64,000 nucleotides of DNA from Linepithema humile. Lineage: Eukaryota; Arthropoda; Insecta; Hymenoptera; Formicidae. The translations under genes and the position numbers were made by a program. The notes below the pieces were generated by a model, which did not search any database, had not been told where the DNA came from, and saw nothing but the letters and a program-made list of their open reading frames with translations. Each line of letters starts with the position of its first letter. The first letter of the stretch is position 1. Of this stretch, positions 1 through 11,354 are shown in pieces. The stretch covers positions 30,534,931-30,598,930 of the forward strand of contig NC_090128.1 in assembly GCF_040581485.1 (NCBI RefSeq), in the 5' to 3' direction.

Positions 1-2096
1 GGACGCTATATTCAACCTGGCTGTGGTATTGAATGATAAAATTTGCCGGAATCAAACTGTAGAGACGTTTCAGGAGCCCTTCAAAGCGAAAGCTTGGGCC
101 ACGAAGAACTTGGATCATTTGACCAGAAAAATATGTCCTCAGCTTCGTCACTTTGTTGTGTTCTCTTCGGTATCTTGCGGCAGAGGAAATGCCGGACAGA
201 CCAATTACGGCATGGCAAATTCCATCATGGAGAGAATTTGCGAGAGACGAGTGCAAGAGGGTCTGCATGGACTAGCGGTTCAATGGGGTGCGGTCGGCGA
301 TGTCGGCCTCGTGGCTGATATGCAAGACAACGACAAAGAAATGGTTATCGGCGGCACTTTGCAGCAAAAGATAACTTCCTGCATCGCGAAACTCGAGGAC
401 TTTTTGTTACAAAAACAGCCTATAGTGGCGAGCATGGTTGTAGCCGAGAAGCGGTTGAACACTTTTGGCGCATCCAGTATTGTCGAAACTGTGGCCAATA
501 TTATGAGTAAGTTAATAACATTAAAAAAATTAGACTATTTGATTAATCAATTTATTTCAATTGGAATTTGTTTGATAAAGAAGATCAATGTGTTTAATTA
601 AATGTGATTAAAATATATAATATAAACTAAATAATTAAAACTAAATATAAAAAACTAATTAAATATAGATCTGAAGGACATGAGTACCGTGGCTCATCAC
701 ATGCCTTTGTCCGAGCTTGGAATGGACTCGATGATGGCCGTGGAAATTAAACAGACCTTGGAACGGGAGTATGAGATTTTTCTTTCCGCGCAGGATATTC
801 GCAATCTCAATTTCGCTAAGCTCGCCAAAATATTTGAGAAAGATATGAAGAACGAGGAACTCACCGAGATAACAGGAATGAAATTACTCATTCGCATATC
901 AGGCGATGATCAATTGATACCCGATGTTTGTATAAAGCTTTCGACGAAAAAAAGCACGACGGAAAGCGAAATATTCCTATTGCCAGGTATAGAGGGTTGT
1001 GCAAACGTCTTTGATTTGCTGGTGCCAAAAATCGAAGGTTCAGCGACGTGTTTGCAATACAACACGCATAACATCGGCACAGACTTAACATCAATAAAAG
1101 ATATCACTAATTGCCTTTTAGAGGTAAATTCTTCACTTAATTAATAACTGGACTCCATAATGTAGAAAGAAGGAAACAGATTGTGATACAATAAAATACT
1201 GCATGCCAGAATACAATGATAACAAGATTACAGTTTAAGATATTTTTAATCCCATTTTTTTTTATGTTAAGTTTTTTTATACTTTACTGTTTTTTATGTG
1301 TTTCTAGCACATTTTGAGCAGAGAACAAAAATTGCCACAGAATTTTGTACTAGTCGGCTATTCGTATGGATCGATAATTGCTATTGAATTAGCGCAGAAG
1401 TTAGAAGAAATGAATCTCAAAGGCCGATTGATACTCATCGATGGAGCACCCGAGCATATAAAGGCAATGACTAATATAACTTGTCCTTTTACTGCGTTAG
1501 ATGAATTCCAGAATAATGTTCTTTTGGGTATAATGGATTTGTTTCAACCAGCAGCTAGTGGAAAGGTATATACAGTCGTTGATGATGGTCTTAAATGATG
1601 GACTTTTCGGCAAAATTCACAAATCTAATCTTTTCAGTTTGTGTTGGAGTTGGACAAATGTACTAATACTAATTGGGACGAAAAGTTAGAAATTTTTTTG
1701 AAACATGTTTCTTCGGCTTATTCAGAAGTACTGATTGACAAAAGAAAAGCCTTGTGCACAACAATGTATAAGCATTTGATCGGTCTTCATGAATACGATG
1801 TGACACAAGTACCGAAAATCGAATCACCTATAATACTTCTGAAGCCCACGACATATTCGTTACTGTTTCCTCAAGAAGACTATGGCTTGCACAAGGTAAT
1901 TAAAATATATAAAAAAATAATTTATACAGCAGAACAGTTATAATTAATATAAAGTTACTTGCAGATTACTAAAGGAAAAATAGAAATACACTATGTTGAA
2001 GGCACTCACATGACAATAATGGACAATGACAAAATCGTTGCTGCAATTAATGAAACAATTAATTCCATCGAACCTATTAAAAGCATGCAAATATAA
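1..2096 (+). CDS. FASN: Fatty acid synthase, copy A, 3' part (KR end, ACP, thioesterase); 5' part outside the window
   Basis: These are the last five exons of a cytosolic type I fatty acid synthase, read as 1-506, 669-1123, 1308-1565, 1638-1895 and 1965-2096, all joined in frame by GT..AG introns. The first holds the ketoreductase catalytic block (FSSVSCGRGNAGQTNYGMAN). The second holds the acyl carrier protein with its phosphopantetheine serine in LGMDSMMAVEI. The third starts the thioesterase with nucleophile motif GYSYGS, and the last has its GTHMTI histidine region. The exons are nearly identical to exons 15-19 of the complete gene at 32379-41935, offset by about 39,855 bp, and no frameshift or internal stop is seen. 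The stop codon used by copy B is changed from TAA to AAA, so the protein gains six residues (KSMQI-type tail). Whether the gene is active depends on its unseen 5' part. Confidence 0.93.
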
Positions 2097-2332
2097 TGGG
2101 TAATAATAATATGACATTTGTTTAAAATATCCATACTAGACATAGAAGTTAATATGCAATTTAAAATATTATATGTATACACAATATATATACTATATAT
2201 ACACAAAATCTAAATACTACATTTAGTTTTATAGGATTTTATAAAACACAACGTGTTTAATATGTAATTGTTTCTTTAAACTATGTATATGTTAAAAATT
2301 ATATAAGCTGAAATTATTTGTTTCAAGTCACA

Positions 2333-2338
2333 AATAAA
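2333..2338 (+). terminator. Polyadenylation signal of FAS copy A
   Basis: A canonical AATAAA lies about 240 bp after the stop codon. It is conserved at the same place after FAS copy B. Confidence 0.5.
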
Positions 2339-2994
2339 AATATAATCTTTTTCCTAAAATTAACACAATTTTGTTTTTTCTTTTAATATATCTCTTCCAT
2401 ATAGTCTGAAGTATTTAATTTGTATATAACTATTGAATAAATAGTTTAATTAATAAAGTAAAAATTATTGCAGGTATCAGCTTGATTGAATCGAATTAAG
2501 GGTTTCACATTACTTTACTTACATATTTCTTGTTTAAAATATAAAGTGAAGCAGTATTTTATTTTTATAAGTCAAAGTTTTTCGAAGAGGAGGAGTTTTT
2601 TTGCATTAGAAAGCGACGTGAAAATTTTAAAAAAGATTTAAATCTAAAAAATTTATAAATTTGAACAATTCAAAGTAGTTATACAAATTTTTTATGTTAC
2701 GCAAATTTGTACAAATATGTGTACAAATATAAAGCTTGAAGTTTGATGTTTAAAATTGTTTATTTAAATTTAATATTGCTTTATTGAGCAAAGACATCTT
2801 CGAAAAATATCCAATTGTAAAGGTGAAACTTAAAATTATTTTTTAAAACAATCTCAACAGAATTGTTGTACAACTTTCTTCATAAACTTATAACTATTCA
2901 AAGATCGACCATTCATAAGAATAACATTGAAAATTTAGACACAAATACACGAAAATGAATGCTTCTTTTTAATTATATTTTTGTGAATGGATTT
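2339..2994. other. Duplicated FAS 3' flank, no gene seen
   Basis: This AT-rich stretch matches 42193-42674 plus 56429-56560 downstream of copy B. The bases TT at 2863-2864 are the uninterrupted target of the 13.75-kb CACTA-type element found in copy B. I see no coding sequence here. Confidence 0.7.
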
Positions 2995-3218
2995 TGTTAA
3001 GAATAATGTCATTCCATTGTTATGTTTTATGTTTTCTCTTACTCTAGATCCATTTCTGTTTTTCTCCCTAGTTATTCTGTCAGATAGAAAAAAAACCGCG
3101 TGCAAGAATGTAAAAGTATTTTATAAGTTTGATTCAAATAAACTTATTTTGCTCAAGCACTATACATACAGTTTGTTTAACTACATCATAAAGAAATAAT
3201 TCTCATATATATTTAAGA
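2995..3218 (+). repeat. 5' LTR of Copia copy A
   Basis: About 224 bp, starting TGTTAAGAATAATGTCATTC and ending near TATATTTAAGA, where it stops matching the 3' LTR. The 3' boundary is uncertain by a few bases because the end is not a clear CA. Confidence 0.7.
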
Positions 3219-3310
3219 AGTTATAGGCCTAGAATTGCAATAATTAAGTGAGACAATTGGCTTTAAAGCAGGTTATATTTTTGCTTTGTATTATCGCTGG
3301 CTCATTTTAA

Positions 3311-4019
3311 AAATTTTAATAAGAATAACAGTTATAACATTGATCCATTAAGTGGCAATAATTATGATTTCTGGAAATTTCGAGTAAAAACAATATTGAC
3401 AGAACTTAATGTAGAGGATATGATACTTGTTAAATATAGTGATGAAAATTATAATACTTTGAAGCAGAAAGAAAAAGCCAAAAAAAAAGAAAATAAATGC
3501 AAATCTATACTTGTACAATGTATTAATGATACGCAAATAGATATTATTAGAGGTAAAGAAACAGCATATGATATGTGGATAAGTTTACAAGAGGTATATA
3601 AAAAAAAGAGTTTGTCTGGAAAAATATTTTTTAGAAGGAAATTAATGTCGATGAAAATGAGTGAAAAAGAAAAGTTAGAAGACTTTTTATTAAAATTCTA
3701 CCGTGTGTTTTATGTCAGCTGAAATCGTCAGGTATTGATATAAAAAAAAGGATGCTATTTGTACATTGCTTCTTGAATTACCAAAATCATATGAAACAGT
3801 GGTAATTGTCCTTGAAAACAGTCGAGACGTTGGACTTAAATTATGTAAAGGCAAAATAAAGAATAGAGTCTGAGAAAAGAAAGGAAAATGATGGAGATCA
3901 AAATAAATTAATAAAGGAAGCTGCATTTATATCTAATATAAAGTGTCACAATTGTGGTGAGAGTGGACATATTAAAAAATACTGTAAAAAGACATCCCCA
4001 AACTCAACCAAATTATAAT
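3311..4019 (+). pseudogene. Copia copy A gag remnant
   Basis: The reading frame resembles copia gag: an N-terminal DPLSGNNYDFWKFRVKT-like block, the helical DMWISLQEVYKKKSLSGK block, and a zinc knuckle of CX2CX4HX4C form (CHNCGESGHIKKYC) near 3943-3984. The start codon region is lost relative to copy B, and at least two frame changes occur around 3715-3860. Confidence 0.75.
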
Positions 4020-4473
4020 AATACTTAAGAAAATACATTCCGGGGAACTAGAGGTAGAAGAGGTGTGAATCAAAGCAGTACGAACCGTGGGAATGCTACT
4101 AACAAAAGAGGTCATCGAGGTTGGAATAATCAATCACATTTTAGACGAACCAACTACAACCAACAAATGAGAAAAGAAGACTATGTCGAAACGGATAAGA
4201 CTCGCGAAGATAGTATATGTTTTATAAGTAGTAGGAATGATAGCGTAGATACCGTAAGAAATTAGAATATTCTGCTTTTGTTGATTCGGGATGTACTGAT
4301 CATTTGGTAAATGATAAGAAATATTTTAGTAACTTTATAATTATATTATATAAAGTTTATAATTATATATTAAAGAAAATAAGAATAGCAGTTGCTAAGA
4401 ATAAAAATTATCTAGAAGCGGTAGGTATTGGAAATATTAATGTTTATAGTTTTGTAAATGGCAACAAAATTAA

Positions 4474-4737
4474 CTCTTAGTCCCGACTCATGGGTCGTTT
4501 TCGATCCAAGCGAAATTTCAAAGTGCTGTAGGTACCTCCATTTCTTAATAACAAACTATATAAAAAAATAATTTTTATCGAAATATTATGATTGGGACTT
4601 CAAGTTGAAGGTTGAAAGAAGCTCCATGAATTTTTTCAGATTTTTTAAAGCGTTTTTACTGATCCAAATAACGCAAAGACGCAAACGACCCATGAGTCGG
4701 GATTAAAGGTGCCGAAAAGAACCGTCGGGACTAAGAG
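4474..4737. mobile_element. 264-bp MITE with TTAA target duplication
   Basis: The terminal inverted repeat CTCTTAGTCCCGAC is perfect at both ends and is flanked by TTAA at 4470-4473 and 4738-4741. The empty site is present in Copia copy B near 58048. A TTAA target is typical of piggyBac and Kolobok elements. The ends do not decide between them, and there is no coding sequence. Confidence 0.85.
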
Positions 4738-4742
4738 TTAAA

Positions 4743-6075
4743 TGCACAATCAAGAATGTTTTTATGTTTTAAATCTAACAAAAAACTAATGTCTGTTAAA
4801 AAGTTAGAAATGTTCAATATAAAAGTAGTGTTTAAAAAAGGTAAAGTTATGGGATGGAAATAGATTAATTGGTTTGGGTCTCAGAAATAATTTGTATGAA
4901 ATATGTTTTAAAGTACTGAAAAGTGAATGTTTAAATATTGACAAAGAAGATGAAATCTTAAGCTATGGCACAAGAGATATGGACATTTAGGTTATTCATA
5001 TTTAAAGAAGTTAATAAATAATGATATGGTTGATGGTATTAAAAAATGAAAGTTAAGGAAAGTAGAATTTTGTGAATCATGCGTATATGGAAGAATGAGA
5101 AAGCTACAATTTCAAACGAGAAAGAAAAATAAACGTATTCTACAAATAGTACATTCAGATGTTTGTGGTCCGATTAATCCAGTTTCACATGATGGTTATA
5201 AATATTTCTTTACATTTATGAATGATTTTTCGAATTTTATTTGTGTTTATATGATTAAAGCCAAAAATAAAGTATTTAGTTGTTTTAGAGAATATATACA
5301 AATGGTACAAACTAAATTTAATAAACGAATAGTCATTTTGCGATAATGGCAAAGAGTACGTTTCAAATGAAAGGATATATTATTGTAAAGAAAACGACAC
5401 TGTTGTTAAATTATACAATATACTCCCCAGCAGAATGGTAAAGCCTGAACGTTATAATCGCAGTCTAATGGAAAAAGCAAGATCAATGATAAATAATTCA
5501 AAGATACCACAACATTTTTGGAATAAAGCGATAAGAACAGCGGCGTATATCCTAAATCGTAGTCCAAGCGCAAATCAATTACTCCTGCTCAACTATGGTA
5601 TGATAGAAAACCAGATGTTAGAAACTGGAGAGTTTTTGGTACAATGGCGTATCACATGTGCCGGGTCAATTTAGAAGTAAATTTGATGAGAAATCTGAAA
5701 AGTGTATAATGATGGGGTACGCAAATAATGATTACAGATTATGGAATGTCAAAGAAGAAAAAATTCAAACTTCTAGAAATGTAGTATTAAATAAAGATAT
5801 TTTTTATTATAAACAAAATGAGAAAAGTAACATTGTCAGGATCAAAGATGTAGATATGAATAGTGACGTAGATGATGATAATGATGCAATTTTAGAAACT
5901 GAAGAATTAGAACCACAGAGAGATGAAAATGTAAAGATTAAAAGTAAAAAAAATATAAAACATACAGAAAAATTTAATGATTTCGAAATGTATATGGCTT
6001 TTGATGCTATGACTTTTGTAGAAAATGTTCCGAATTATTATGATGATTTAAGAAATAGAATAAATAAGAACCTGT
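4743..6075 (+). pseudogene. Copia copy A integrase and linker remnant
   Basis: Pieces of the pol region follow in order. A pre-integrase/integrase start has the zinc-type CESCVYGRMRKLQF block near 5078-5110. A core follows with HSDVCGPINP and an altered FMNDFS block (FIDDYL in copy B). The integrase C-terminal half has ERYNRSLMEKARSM and HFWNKAIRTAAYILNRSPS. Several frameshifts, for example at 5345 and 5670, separate them. Confidence 0.75.
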
Positions 6076-6088
6076 GAGAGAACGCAAT

Positions 6089-7646
6089 GAGTAGAAAAAT
6101 AGAATCTATAATTAAAGCGAATACATGGAAGTCAGTTGTTGAACCTAAAGATGTAGAAATATTGGATACAACATGTGTTTGCACTTCGCGCCTGCATTGC
6201 GCGTCACCGGGCTTCCGGAACTTTCCGTGGGCCTTCCAGTGCTTTGCGGAATCTGCGCGAGGCGCTTGAGAGACGTCTTTTTCCGGACCGACACTCGCGC
6301 TCTGGCGGATTGAGGAGCTAGGCGACGAGGGTCGGGGCCGGGAGGGAGACCTCCTGTTCGCGAGAGGCGAGAAGAGAGCACACAGACCATTCGCGAACGT
6401 TAACCCGTTTAGCACGCGCGGTACGGACGTTACACGGGACCTATCCCGCGTGTAGTTAGTCACCTAAATTAACTATTATTGCGGTCTAACGAGTACGAAT
6501 TATAAGGCTTGTATTTATAACACAACGCCCGAATCAATAAAACTGTGTTAACGACCATACGAGAGTTATTTTTTATCCGTTTTCTGTACGGCCGAGAGAC
6601 AGTAGCGGCAAACTGTTCTAACTATCGCGAAGGCACTCCAAGTCCCAGAAACCGTCGGGACCGAGTCGAATAGCGAACAACATGGGTATATAGTTACAAA
6701 CCACTTGAAAAAGATAAGTTAAATCAATATGGCAAGATTAGTTGTAAGAGATTTTGCGCAAAAAAAAAACATTTAATTATGATGAATTATATTCACCCGT
6801 TGCAAAGATGTTCACTATAAGAAATTTATTAGCTATAGGAAATCAATTTCAATATCATTTTATACAACTAGATGTTAAAACTGCATTTTTCCATAAAAAT
6901 TTAAAGAAAGATATTTATATTTATCCGTCTGAAGGTGTTAAATATAAAATTGGCCATGTGTTCAAGTTAAACAAATCGCTCTACGGGCTAAAACAATCGT
7001 CCAATGTTGGAACAATAGATTTAATGATTTTTTATTAAGTCTGAATTTTGAAAGATCAAACAATGATTACTGCTTATATTTTAAGAAATATAAAAAAAAC
7101 TGTTTACTTATTGCTATATGTTGATGATATAATACTAGCAAATCCAAATTTAAGTTGTATAAATTACTATAAAGACAAATTAATTCAAGAGTTTAATATA
7201 AAAAATAAAGAAAATTTAAAAAATTTTCTTGGATTAGAAATAGAATATAATAAAGTAAAGGGTATATTAACCAAATTAAATTAACCAAAAACGATATTTG
7301 CTAGGAATATTAAGAACATTTAATTTTGAAAACTGCAAACAGTGTGTAACACCTAATGAATCTAAATCAGATTTAACTTGAATTGAAAGTGATAAAACTA
7401 CAGATAAACAAGTGAACGAATTAATAGGCTACTTAATGTATTCAATGTTAAGTTCACGTCCAGACTTAAGTTTTGCCATAAACTACTTTAGTAGATATCA
7501 AGATAAATATCCGAATGCCGTGTAGCAACATCTCAAAAGAATATTAAGATATCTCACAGGGACAAAGAATCTAAGTTTAGTTTATATTAGAGAAGAAGAG
7601 AAGCATCCACTAGTGTGTTATGGAGATGCAGGTTTGGGAGGAGATG
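6089..7646 (+). pseudogene. Copia copy A reverse transcriptase and RNase H remnant, first part
   Basis: After the solo LTR is removed, this reads as copia reverse transcriptase. It has a KIESIIKANTWKSV lead-in, FTIRNLLAIGNQFQYHFIQLD with the first catalytic Asp block, the KSLYGLKQS block and the YVDDIILA catalytic box near 7120-7145. It then enters the RNase H linker (SSRPDLSFAINYFSRYQDKY). Frameshifts occur near 7005, 7285 and 7500. The frame is then cut at 7649 by the palindromic element and resumes at 18010. Confidence 0.78.
6176..6679 (+). mobile_element. 504-bp solo LTR inserted in Copia copy A
   Basis: It starts TGTTTGCACTTCGC, ends AATAGCGAACA and is flanked by the 5-bp duplication ACATG (6171-6175 and 6680-6684). 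Copia copy B has the empty site. An AATAAA lies at 6536-6541. It is more GC-rich than its host. The TG..CA ends and 5-bp duplication fit an LTR retroelement, but the superfamily is not clear. Confidence 0.82.
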
Positions 7647-7828
7647 TACACGTACCGGCACGTATGGTGTCCCTTGCCGGCAACGGTATACGTGTGTGAA
7701 ACAACCGAAGGCGTCACACGCATTCACACAAACGCGTATTTGACGTGTCGTTTGAAGCGAAGAGCACAGCGAGCAGCAAGGGGAATAGTAGTAGCGGATA
7801 TTTTCATCTTGCATCCTTAGCACAAATC

Positions 7829-8877
7829 GGACGATCGAGAGAGAAAGCATTACAAGACGTGATGTCAAGTTAGTGGTGTCCCTATAGCTGTCTTCCTCAT
7901 GCGACCGTCTAATGAAGGAAATGCGAGCGAGACAATTAGAGCAGCTCGGTGTCTTTATCGATGTCTCGTTCGCTCTAAAACCTATGTGTCGTGCTTTTCT
8001 TTCTTTCCTTTAAAAAACGTAGCTGAGCCGCGTGCACTGATCGCCGGCATTCATTCTATTAATTATTATATCATATAAAGAGGTTTAATTTAATGAAGAA
8101 TAAAAATTTGTATTGAAATGTTTAATTATACGAATATAAGAATTGTTTGCTTCCGTAAAAAAATACACGCTTGTCCTGATAAATTATTGGTTTATTTATG
8201 ATTGCGTAATTAATAACTTTTTTATTGTAAGCAAAATTAGTAATAATGGATCAGGATAAGGCGCTAGAACATACTGTCTCCAATAAATGTTTAAATATAA
8301 GATTTATTCGAAAATATGTATATCATAGAAAAATTGCTTGGTTGCGCGAGAGATATTCTAGACATCCAATCAGCACAGTTTGTTTCAAGTAGAGGTCTCT
8401 TTCCGAGATATGATTACTTCTACTTTTTGAAAGCCAAACCATGGCTTTTTTTAAGTTAATTCCTTTCATCGTTCTGTGTAGAAAAATAATTAAGTTAGAA
8501 ATGAATTCTTTACAAGGTATTTTGCATCTTACTCAAATTTTTTTAGCCTTAAATACGAAATATTTGGTAGTCATTTCTCGATGATTTTATTTTTATGCTT
8601 TTATACGTGGTATAAAGAATAGAATACGCTGATGATAATAGTTTTCAGATACATCAACTGTTCAGATATATCAACTGGCGTGCTAATTTTGCGAATATAG
8701 CATGATCTTTTTTCATTCTAAACTACTTTAATTAGCTAAAAATTACAACTTTTTGCAATATGTTTCGATTGTTTTACGCGAGCGCTTCATTCTGAAAGTC
8801 ATTTTTGTGCAGAGTTTCGCAAATTAACTATTTCTAATATCGTAAACAATTTTTAATATCAGCCGCCAATGAAATAG
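7829..8877 (+). repeat. Left long inverted repeat of the Tc1-like element
   Basis: About 1,049 bp, pairing with 10298-11345 in reverse complement with scattered substitutions and small indels. No coding sequence was seen in it. Confidence 0.8.
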
Positions 8878-9038
8878 TTGTAGAATATCGCACTTTTGTT
8901 TGCCTGTGTGTCACTTTCTTTTTTCTTTTTTCTTACTGATTTATTACTAAGAGACCGCACTTCTGATTTTTTTTGTTATTCAATTAATTATCGTTGTGTT
9001 ATAGCATCAAGCGGACGTGAATCGCGATAAATATAACG

Positions 9039-10070
9039 ATGCCTCAGAACTTGTGTCCTCAGATACGAGGTCGTATTGTCGGACAGTGGCAGGTGAGAAG
9101 AGCAGTGGCAGAAATTGCTGCTGCTATTTTTTGTTCTGTAAAAACTGTCCGACGATAGATCCAACGGTTTATTGAAGATGGTGATCATGTTTTGCATGAT
9201 TCTCGTCGAAATAATTGTGGTCCTCGTAAGACCAGTGCACAAGAAGACAAAGCTATCGTTGCCGCAGTTTCTGATAACTCCTTCGGTACCGTCCAGCAGA
9301 CTATCAACGCGGCGAACGTCCACATATCCGAGAGGACTGCCCGGCGACGTTTCAACGAAACTGGGTATCATTGCTGCCGTCCAGCCCGCAAAATTCCGCT
9401 GACTCCCGTTCATCGAGAACAGCGTATCGCGTTTTCTTTGAAAAACCTGGTAACGAGCCGTGAAGAGTGGGAGGCCACGATCTGGATCGATAAAAAGGTT
9501 TTTGTATCGCATGCCGACCGCCAATTTCATGTATGGCGACCAAGAGGTGAACGGTTGAATCCAAACCATGTTGTGTCTATCCACAGAAGTGGAAGGATTT
9601 CATGCGCAATGTGGGGCTGGATTTCAGGCACTAAAATTGGTGAGCTGGTGGAAATTTCCACACGTATGATCTCTGTGGAGTATATTCGCATACTGGAAGA
9701 TGTTCTTCTTCCATCAGTACGCGCAATCTACTCCGCAGAAAACATGCCAGTAATCCGATTAATGCAGGATAATTCCGCAGTCCATACATCGCATGAAACA
9801 CAAACATGGTTTCGGAATCATCCGGAGATCCAATTGGTTAACTGGCCTGCTCGTTCACTAGATCTAAATTTGATCGAAAATGTTTGGGCACAAATGGTTC
9901 GACGATGGGAGCCAAGAAAGGAAAAAACGGCAGCAGCGCTAGTTAATCATGCAAGAGAAATCTGGGAAGAACTTCGGTTTCGACCAGATTTTCTCGCTAA
10001 CTTAATTGATTCGATACCCCGTCGAATCAATCAAGTTATTGACCGGTCCGGATATTGGACGGACTACTAA
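9039..10070 (+). pseudogene. Tc1-like transposase with one premature stop
   Basis: An open frame of 343 codons starts at ATG 9039 and is broken only by TAG at 9156-9158, where related proteins usually have Trp. The N-terminus has a helix-turn-helix DNA-binding region. The catalytic block shows WIDKKVF (first Asp), LMQDNSAVHTS (second Asp) and WPARSLDLNLIENVW (Glu). I count 35 residues between the second Asp and the Glu, so a DD35E spacing rather than the DD34E of classical Tc1. The enzyme would cut and paste the element at its inverted repeats. Translation restarting downstream, for instance at 9192, would lack the first DNA-binding helices. Confidence 0.85.
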
Positions 10071-10234
10071 GAAGCTTCCGCGCTAGTCATACGATCGGCC
10101 CTTTTTAGAGCCAATAAAACTTTCACACCGCGAATAGAAGCGCCTATAGGCGTCTCACTCGCCGAATACGTGTCTACTCACGTGTTACTTACGCATTTGG
10201 ACGAGTGAGATGTCTACATGTGTTTCTATGTATT

Positions 10235-10295
10235 TTATATATATATATGTATGTATGTATGTATTTATGTATGTGCGTGCGTGCGTGCGTGCGTA
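10235..10295. repeat. Compound microsatellite TA / TATG / GTGC
   Basis: Runs of TATA, GTAT and GTGC lie between the transposase and the right inverted repeat of the Tc1-like element. Confidence 0.8.
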
Positions 10296-10297
10296 CT

Positions 10298-11345
10298 ACT
10301 TCATTGGCGGCCGATATTAAAAATTGTTTACAATGTTAGAAATAATTAATTTGCGAAACTCTGCACAAAAATGACTTTCAGAATGAAGTGCTCGCGTAAA
10401 ACAATCGGGATGTATTGCAAAAAGTCGTAATTTTCAGCTAATTAATGTAGTTTTGAATAAAAAAAGGTCATGCTATATTCGCAAAATTAGCACGCCAGTT
10501 GATATATCTGAACAGTTGATGTATCTGAAAATTATTATCATCAGCGTATTCTATTCATTATACTACATATAAAAGCATAAAAATAAAATCATCGAGAAAT
10601 GACTACCAGATATTTCGTATTTAAGGCTAAAAATATTAGGGTAAGATGCAAAATACCTCGTAAAGAATTCATTTCTAACTTAATTATTTTTCTACGCAGA
10701 ACAATGAAAGGAATTAACTTAAAAAAAGCCATGGTTTGACTTCCAAAAAGTAGAAGTAATCATATCTCGGAAAGAGACCTCCACTTGAAACAAACTGTGC
10801 TGATTGGATGTCTAGAATATCTCCCGCGCAACCAAGCAATTTTTCTATGATATACATATTTTCGAATAAATCTTATATTTAAACATTTATTGGAGACAGT
10901 TTGTTCTAGCGACTTATCCTGTTCCATTATTACTAATTTTGCTTATAATAAAGAAGTTATTAATTACACAATCATAAATGAACCAATAATTAATCAGGAC
11001 GAGCGTGTATTTTTGTTACGGAAGCAAACAATTCTTATATTCGTACAATTAAACATTTCAATACAAATTTCTATTCTTCATTAAATTAAACCTCTTTATA
11101 TGATATAATAATTAATAGAATGATTGCCGGCGGTCGGTGCACGCGGCTCAGTTACGTTTTTTAACGGAAAGAAAGAAAAGCACGACACATAGGTGTTAGA
11201 GCGAACGAGACATCGATAGGAACACCGAACTGCTCTAACTGTCTCGCTCGCATTTTCTTTATTAAACGGTCGCATGAAGGAGACAGCTATAGGGACACCA
11301 CTAACTTGACATCACGTCTTGTAATGCTTTTTCTCTCGATCGTCC
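10298..11345 (-). repeat. Right long inverted repeat of the Tc1-like element
   Basis: This is the reverse complement of 7829-8877. It ends at CGATCGTCC, followed by an extra GATTTGCG that the left end lacks. Confidence 0.8.
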
Positions 11346-11354
11346 GATTTGCGC

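Larger units (their letters stand above)
7829..11345 (+). mobile_element. Tc1/IS630-like transposon with ~1.05-kb terminal inverted repeats, nested in the palindrome
   Basis: The inverted arms 7829-8877 and 10298-11345 are close reverse complements, beginning GGACGATCGAGAGAGAAAGC. They enclose a single transposase gene (9039-10070). The junctions are not a clean TA duplication: the right side carries GATTTGCG beyond the left-side end, which mirrors the flanking CGCAAATC. Repeats of this length are unusual for Tc1-like elements. The insertion is absent from the right arm, so it postdates the palindrome. Confidence 0.8.

Noticed and set aside
9352..9584. - strand frames over the Tc1-like transposase
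   Set aside because: Shadow frames of the transposase, which carries the DDE motifs on the + strand.
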